Assembly (NCBI GenBank): GCA_964440265.1
Contig: CAYTRU010000043.1
Span: 1-9,464, forward strand
Length of the DNA stretch: 9,464 bases
Source: CAYMUN01 sp964440265
Lineage (GTDB): Bacteria; Patescibacteriota; Saccharimonadia; Saccharimonadales; UBA4665
Reading direction: 5' to 3'
The position numbers and the translations under genes were made by a program. Of this stretch, positions 6,585 through 9,464 are shown one piece after another (the first letter of the stretch is position 1; each line of letters opens with the position of its first letter). The notes beneath the pieces were generated by a model. The model searched no databases. It was not told where the DNA came from and saw only the letters and a program-made list of their open reading frames with translations.

Positions 6585-7456
6585 GACCGACTGGCCTTAC
6601 ATCGAAAATCTTCCTCGACAGTGGTGACCCTGCTGAAACTAGAGCAATAATTGCCTGCCTTGGCTTTCTTGACGGTCAGACTACGAACCCCACACTAGTC
6701 GCCAAGAACCCCTACGCCAAGGGTCGGTTTGATAAAGGTGACAAGTTCTCAAGCACTGAAATCATTACTTTTTACCAACAAGTGGTATGTGAGATAGAAC
6801 AATTAATTCCGCAGGGGTCAGTATCGATTGAAGTCTACGCTGATGAGAACACGCCTGCTAATGAGATGTTCCAGCAAGGCCAGGAAATGAACAGCTGGAT
6901 CCCAAACGCTCACATTAAATACCCCATTATAGCTGCCGGACTAGCCGCTGCCGAACAAAGTATCAAAGCTAAGATGAGGGTTAATATGACCCTCTGTTTT
7001 AGCCAAGCGCAAGCGGCTGCGGTTTATGCTGCAACAGCTGGTGCAGCCAAAGGTGATGTCTTTATCTCCCCTTTTATCGGTCGGCTTGAAGACATCGGCA
7101 ATAATGGTCTTGACCTGATAGCGAACATAGTCAAAATGTACCAAGTCAGCGATAATTATGTGGCGGTCCTGGCTGCAAGTGTCCGTACCATGGAACACTT
7201 CATGCGGTCCTTGGCACTTGGAGCCGACATCATCACTGCTCCCTTTCATATTCTAAAAGAATGGGGCGAAGCAGGACAACCGCTTCCGAGCAGCTCCCAG
7301 TACACCGACGAGATGCTAACACGTAATCCTCTGAAAGCCATACCTTACCAGCAGCTAGACTTGCAACAGCCTTGGCAATCGTACGATATTTCTCATGAGC
7401 TCACCACCAAGGGTGTCCAGCAGTTCGCCGCAGATTGGAATGCCCTTATCAACTAA
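6581..7456 (+). CDS. tal: transaldolase
   Basis: Class I aldolase-type TIM barrel that moves a dihydroxyacetone unit between sedoheptulose 7-phosphate and glyceraldehyde 3-phosphate, giving erythrose 4-phosphate and fructose 6-phosphate. The 291-residue length lies between the short TalC/MipB group (about 215-220) and the long TalB group (about 315). Landmarks: the first-strand Asp in IFLDSGD (D13), DGQTTNPTLV (31-40), SIEVYADE (82-89), the Schiff-base lysine in HIKYP (K113), NMTLCFS..QA (135-144), SPFIGRLED (163-171) and LAASVRTMEHF followed by GADIITAP. The usual IKIP around the lysine reads IKYP. It overlaps tkt by ATGA with an internal Shine-Dalgarno, so the pair is one transcription unit. 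A fructose-6-phosphate aldolase activity, known in the short subgroup, cannot be ruled out. Confidence 0.92.
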   Translation: MRPTGLTSKIFLDSGDPAETRAIIACLGFLDGQTTNPTLVAKNPYAKGRFDKGDKFSSTEIITFYQQVVCEIEQLIPQGSVSIEVYADENTPANEMFQQGQEMNSWIPNAHIKYPIIAAGLAAAEQSIKAKMRVNMTLCFSQAQAAAVYAATAGAAKGDVFISPFIGRLEDIGNNGLDLIANIVKMYQVSDNYVAVLAASVRTMEHFMRSLALGADIITAPFHILKEWGEAGQPLPSSSQYTDEMLTRNPLKAIPYQQLDLQQPWQSYDISHELTTKGVQQFAADWNALIN

Positions 7457-7526
7457 GCTGCGGTAGCAGTGGCACAAGCTTAAAAGATAGTCGCGCTTAC
7501 AATAAGATACTCTTCTGTCGACCGCT
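7457..7526. other. convergent intergenic region between tal and trpF
   Basis: The 70 bases separate two converging gene sets, where transcription termination is expected from both sides. An imperfect inverted repeat (TAAGCT 7454-7459 with AGCTTA 7477-7482, overlapping the tal stop) and a smaller hairpin inside it (CTGC 7458-7461 with GCAG 7466-7469) are visible. Neither is followed by a T run on either strand, so no intrinsic terminator can be called with confidence. Confidence 0.3.
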
Positions 7527-8156
7527 TCAATGGGCCCCACCTGCCGTGATTCTTACGCACTCGGCCAGTTTTTCGGCATCGAGGAGGCCGTCTGTACGCA
7601 CCCCGCCAGCGATATCAAAACCGTAAGGCTGTACTTGTTGCAGTACAGCTTGCAAGTTGCCCGGCGTAAGGCCACCAGCTATAAAAACTTTATTTGGGTA
7701 CGTGGTAACTGCCAGTCTGGCAACGTCTATATTGACTAGCGCACCTTGACCCTGTACTTGACGGTCTAAGACAAAATACGCTGCGGGGTAGGTACGCATA
7801 TAGCTCAGTAAGGCTGGCCCAGTCATCTCTGGACCGATAGGAATCGCCTTGATGATCACAGATTTTAGAGACTGGGCATAATCAGCTGATTCTGTGCCGT
7901 GTAACTGCACAAAATCGATGCTTAGTCGTTCAGCGTGCGCCCGGACAAGTTCGACTGGCTGGTCACGGAATAGCGCCACTGTTTTTGTAGTGGTGGTACT
8001 TAACACAGCCATAATAGCTTCAGCGACTGTAATTGTTATACAGCGACTGGAACTAGGCACAAAATTTAAGCCGATATAATCGACATGAAGCGCGGCAAGC
8101 TGTGACGCTTCACCGGCTGATTGCACACCGCAAATTTTTAATTTTACTTGTCTCAT
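7527..8156 (-). CDS. trpF: phosphoribosylanthranilate isomerase
   Basis: TIM-barrel isomerase of 209 residues that performs the Amadori rearrangement of N-(5'-phosphoribosyl)anthranilate, the third dedicated step of tryptophan synthesis. The general base Cys is in KICG (C9) and the general acid Asp in VLDRQ (D131). Other family segments are DYIGLNF, SSSR (35-38), VALFRDQ, VQLHGTES (83-90) and the phosphate-binding FIAGGL..GN with FDIAGGV. Two stretches are looser than in well-studied homologues: the usual GG.G..FDW after the Asp reads GQGALVNIDV, and SSGVE reads AGGVR. The start ATG overlaps the trpD stop (TGA), with no good Shine-Dalgarno, so translation is probably coupled to trpD. It appears to be the last gene of this operon, since the converging tal gene ends 70 bases away. 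Confidence 0.93.
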   Translation of the reverse strand: MRQVKLKICGVQSAGEASQLAALHVDYIGLNFVPSSSRCITITVAEAIMAVLSTTTTKTVALFRDQPVELVRAHAERLSIDFVQLHGTESADYAQSLKSVIIKAIPIGPEMTGPALLSYMRTYPAAYFVLDRQVQGQGALVNIDVARLAVTTYPNKVFIAGGLTPGNLQAVLQQVQPYGFDIAGGVRTDGLLDAEKLAECVRITAGGAH

Positions 8157-9166
8157 GAGGCACTACTTAATTCCTGTAACTTAGCGTTGGCTCTACCGCT
8201 TTGTAAGGTTTCCTGCGCCAGCTGGATACCTTCTGCAATAGTTTTTGTCTTCGCAGAAACGTAGAAGCCTAAGCCAGCGTTCAGTAAAATGATGCTTTGG
8301 TGCGTGCTTAGCATAGATGCTGGCTGGAAAGCAGCAGTAAGGATTTGAGCGTTTTGGGTAGCATCAGCACCCTGTAAAGCTGAGATCGGTGCCGGCTGTA
8401 GGCCAAAATCAATAGCCTGGATAGTACTTTCAGAAATCTTGCTTGCGGTGATTTCAAAGACCCGAACTGGTGCTTGCAAACTAGCTTCATCTAAACCGTC
8501 CTCGCTCGTTATGACAAGCGCATGCTCGTAGTCCATTTTGGCTATGACTGCAGCAAGTAGCCGGGCATTTTCTATGCTAAAGGTGCCGATCACCTGTCTC
8601 TTTACACCGGCTGGATTCAGGAGTGGCCCCAACAGATTAAACACCGTCGGAAAATCGAGCTGCTTGCGAACCATTGCCAACCTTTTCAGCGATGGATGGT
8701 AGACTTGTGCAAACAAAAATACGAAATCGTGTCTGGCAAGATACTGAGCAGCAGCTACTGGCTCTAAGTCGACACAAATACCGAGCGCCTGCAAAACATC
8801 AAAACTGCCACAGCGGCTGGTGGCCGCCCGATTGCCATGCTTAGCCACTGGCGCCCCACCGGCGGCAAGCAGGATGGCTGCAGCTGTGGAAATATTAAAG
8901 GTGCCGGCCTTGTCGCCACCCGTGCCACAGGTATCTATAGTACCTTGGGGTGCTATGACCTGTTTCATCCGTGCCTGCATGGTGTCTATAAATCCGCAGA
9001 CTTCCTGTACCGTAGGTGTTTTTTCAGTTAAAGCTCGCAAGGCTGTAGCCACCTGAGCATCACTTAGATTTTGGTCATCGAGTATAAAGCCCAAAAACTG
9101 TGCTGCATCAATTCGGCCTAAGTCTGTACCAGTCTTGATAGTGTGCAGATAATCTTCAAAGTTCAT
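8153..9166 (-). CDS. trpD: anthranilate phosphoribosyltransferase
   Basis: Transfers the phosphoribosyl group of PRPP to anthranilate, the second step of tryptophan synthesis. The 337-residue length is typical, and it has the expected small helical N-terminal domain plus alpha/beta domain. Motifs are textbook: DTCGTGGDKAGTFNIST (78-94; GTGGD at 81-85 binds the PRPP pyrophosphate), KHGNR (109-113), FLFAQVYHP (150-158), PTVFNLLGPLLNPA (173-186) and the metal-binding SEDGLDE (D226/E227). The ATG at 9166 lies inside the end of trpG (11-base overlap) and has a good Shine-Dalgarno (9173-9178). The TGA overlaps the trpF ATG. It is separate from trpG, not fused as in some enterobacteria. Confidence 0.98.
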   Translation of the reverse strand: MNFEDYLHTIKTGTDLGRIDAAQFLGFILDDQNLSDAQVATALRALTEKTPTVQEVCGFIDTMQARMKQVIAPQGTIDTCGTGGDKAGTFNISTAAAILLAAGGAPVAKHGNRAATSRCGSFDVLQALGICVDLEPVAAAQYLARHDFVFLFAQVYHPSLKRLAMVRKQLDFPTVFNLLGPLLNPAGVKRQVIGTFSIENARLLAAVIAKMDYEHALVITSEDGLDEASLQAPVRVFEITASKISESTIQAIDFGLQPAPISALQGADATQNAQILTAAFQPASMLSTHQSIILLNAGLGFYVSAKTKTIAEGIQLAQETLQSGRANAKLQELSSAS

Positions 9167-9464
9167 TATCGGCCCTCTCAGCTAAAAAGTTTTGCAGTAG
9201 CTGCATGCCTGTCTCCGTACGAAATGACTCAGGATGAAATTGCAGCCCAAAAATAGGATAATCTCTGTGATGTAAAGCCATGACAGAACCATCGTCGGCG
9301 ACTGCGTCAACTATCAACACAGCCGGTAATGAGTGCCTCTCTACTACCAAAGAATGATAGCGCATGGCGGTAATTTTGCTTGGTAAGTCACGAAAAATAC
9401 CCTGACCGTTGTGAGCAAAAGTACTGGTCTTACCATGCATAATGCTCGGTGCTTTAACTACTGT
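9156..9464 (-). CDS. trpG: anthranilate synthase glutamine amidotransferase component (5' truncated)
   Basis: C-terminal half (102 residues) of a class I glutamine amidotransferase, which releases ammonia from glutamine for the TrpE subunit of anthranilate synthase. The frame stays open to the right edge, so the Met at 9440 is internal and the start lies outside the window. Visible family segments are KAPSIMHGKTS, the HNGQGIF block, MRYHSLVVE, and GLQFHPES, which holds the His and Glu of the catalytic triad. The triad Cys is in the missing half. HGKTS and RYHSL favour TrpG (or the near-identical PabA of folate synthesis) over other amidotransferases; the downstream trpD and trpF make TrpG the better reading. 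A trpE gene is expected just outside the window. Confidence 0.93.
   Translation of the reverse strand, partial: TVVKAPSIMHGKTSTFAHNGQGIFRDLPSKITAMRYHSLVVERHSLPAVLIVDAVADDGSVMALHHRDYPIFGLQFHPESFRTETGMQLLQNFLAERADNEL
9173..9178 (-). promoter_or_regulatory. Shine-Dalgarno site for trpD
   Basis: On the minus strand AGAGGG lies six bases before the trpD ATG, within the end of trpG. It supports the start at 9166 and translation coupled to trpG. Confidence 0.55.

Noticed and set aside
7454..7482. Inverted repeat TAAGCT/AGCTTA as a bidirectional terminator
   Set aside because: The stem is short and interrupted, overlaps the tal stop, and lacks a T run on both strands.
8024..8050. Direct repeat CAGCGACTG inside trpF
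   Set aside because: Nine bases, two copies within a coding region whose protein aligns normally across it. Likely chance.
1..9464. UGA recoding as seen in some candidate-phylum bacteria
   Set aside because: TGA ends seven genes at the expected protein ends, and no conserved domain needs an in-frame TGA read as an amino acid.

Overview
The window is a dense aromatic amino acid biosynthesis locus from a bacterium, almost certainly a metagenome or draft scaffold because it holds a run of ten Ns flanked by what looks like sequencing-adapter sequence. TGA ends seven of the ten genes (aroC, aroQ, the tyrA-pheA fusion, tkt, trpF, trpD, trpG), so the standard bacterial code is in use. Base composition looks balanced, near 50% GC by eye. 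Genes are packed with 4-base ATGA-type overlaps. The compact proteins, the transaldolase type and the unusual fusion would fit a streamlined candidate-phylum bacterium (for example Patescibacteria). That placement is a guess from style, not from a marker gene.

Region 1 (1-4453, plus strand) is an apparent operon for the end of the shikimate pathway and the Phe/Tyr branch: type I 3-dehydroquinate dehydratase (aroD, 5' end cut by the window), chorismate synthase (aroC), a stand-alone AroQ chorismate mutase, a PLP fold-type I aminotransferase, and a 443-residue fusion of a TyrA-type prephenate dehydrogenase with a PheA-type prephenate dehydratase domain and no ACT domain. Together they could take 3-dehydroquinate-derived intermediates to chorismate, prephenate, and then phenylalanine and tyrosine. 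Shikimate dehydrogenase, shikimate kinase and EPSP synthase are not in the window.

Region 2 (4454-7456, plus strand) starts after a 62-base gap with a possible leaderless promoter and holds transketolase (tkt) and transaldolase (tal), the non-oxidative pentose phosphate enzymes that make erythrose 4-phosphate, a precursor of the shikimate pathway. The tkt gene looks broken, but the break is a scaffolding artifact. Removing 29 bases (5784-5812) restores one 679-residue protein.

Region 3 (7527-9464, minus strand) converges on region 2 and is a tryptophan operon fragment transcribed trpG-trpD-trpF, with trpG cut by the right edge. It takes chorismate towards anthranilate (TrpG plus a TrpE not seen here), then phosphoribosyl-anthranilate (TrpD) and the isomerised carboxyphenylamino-ribulose phosphate (TrpF). 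trpC, trpB and trpA are not in the window.

The most interesting biology is the TyrA-PheA fusion, whose dehydratase half has lost several residues usually invariant in prephenate dehydratases, together with active-site substitutions in AroD and AroQ. I saw no mobile elements, CRISPR arrays or RNA genes.
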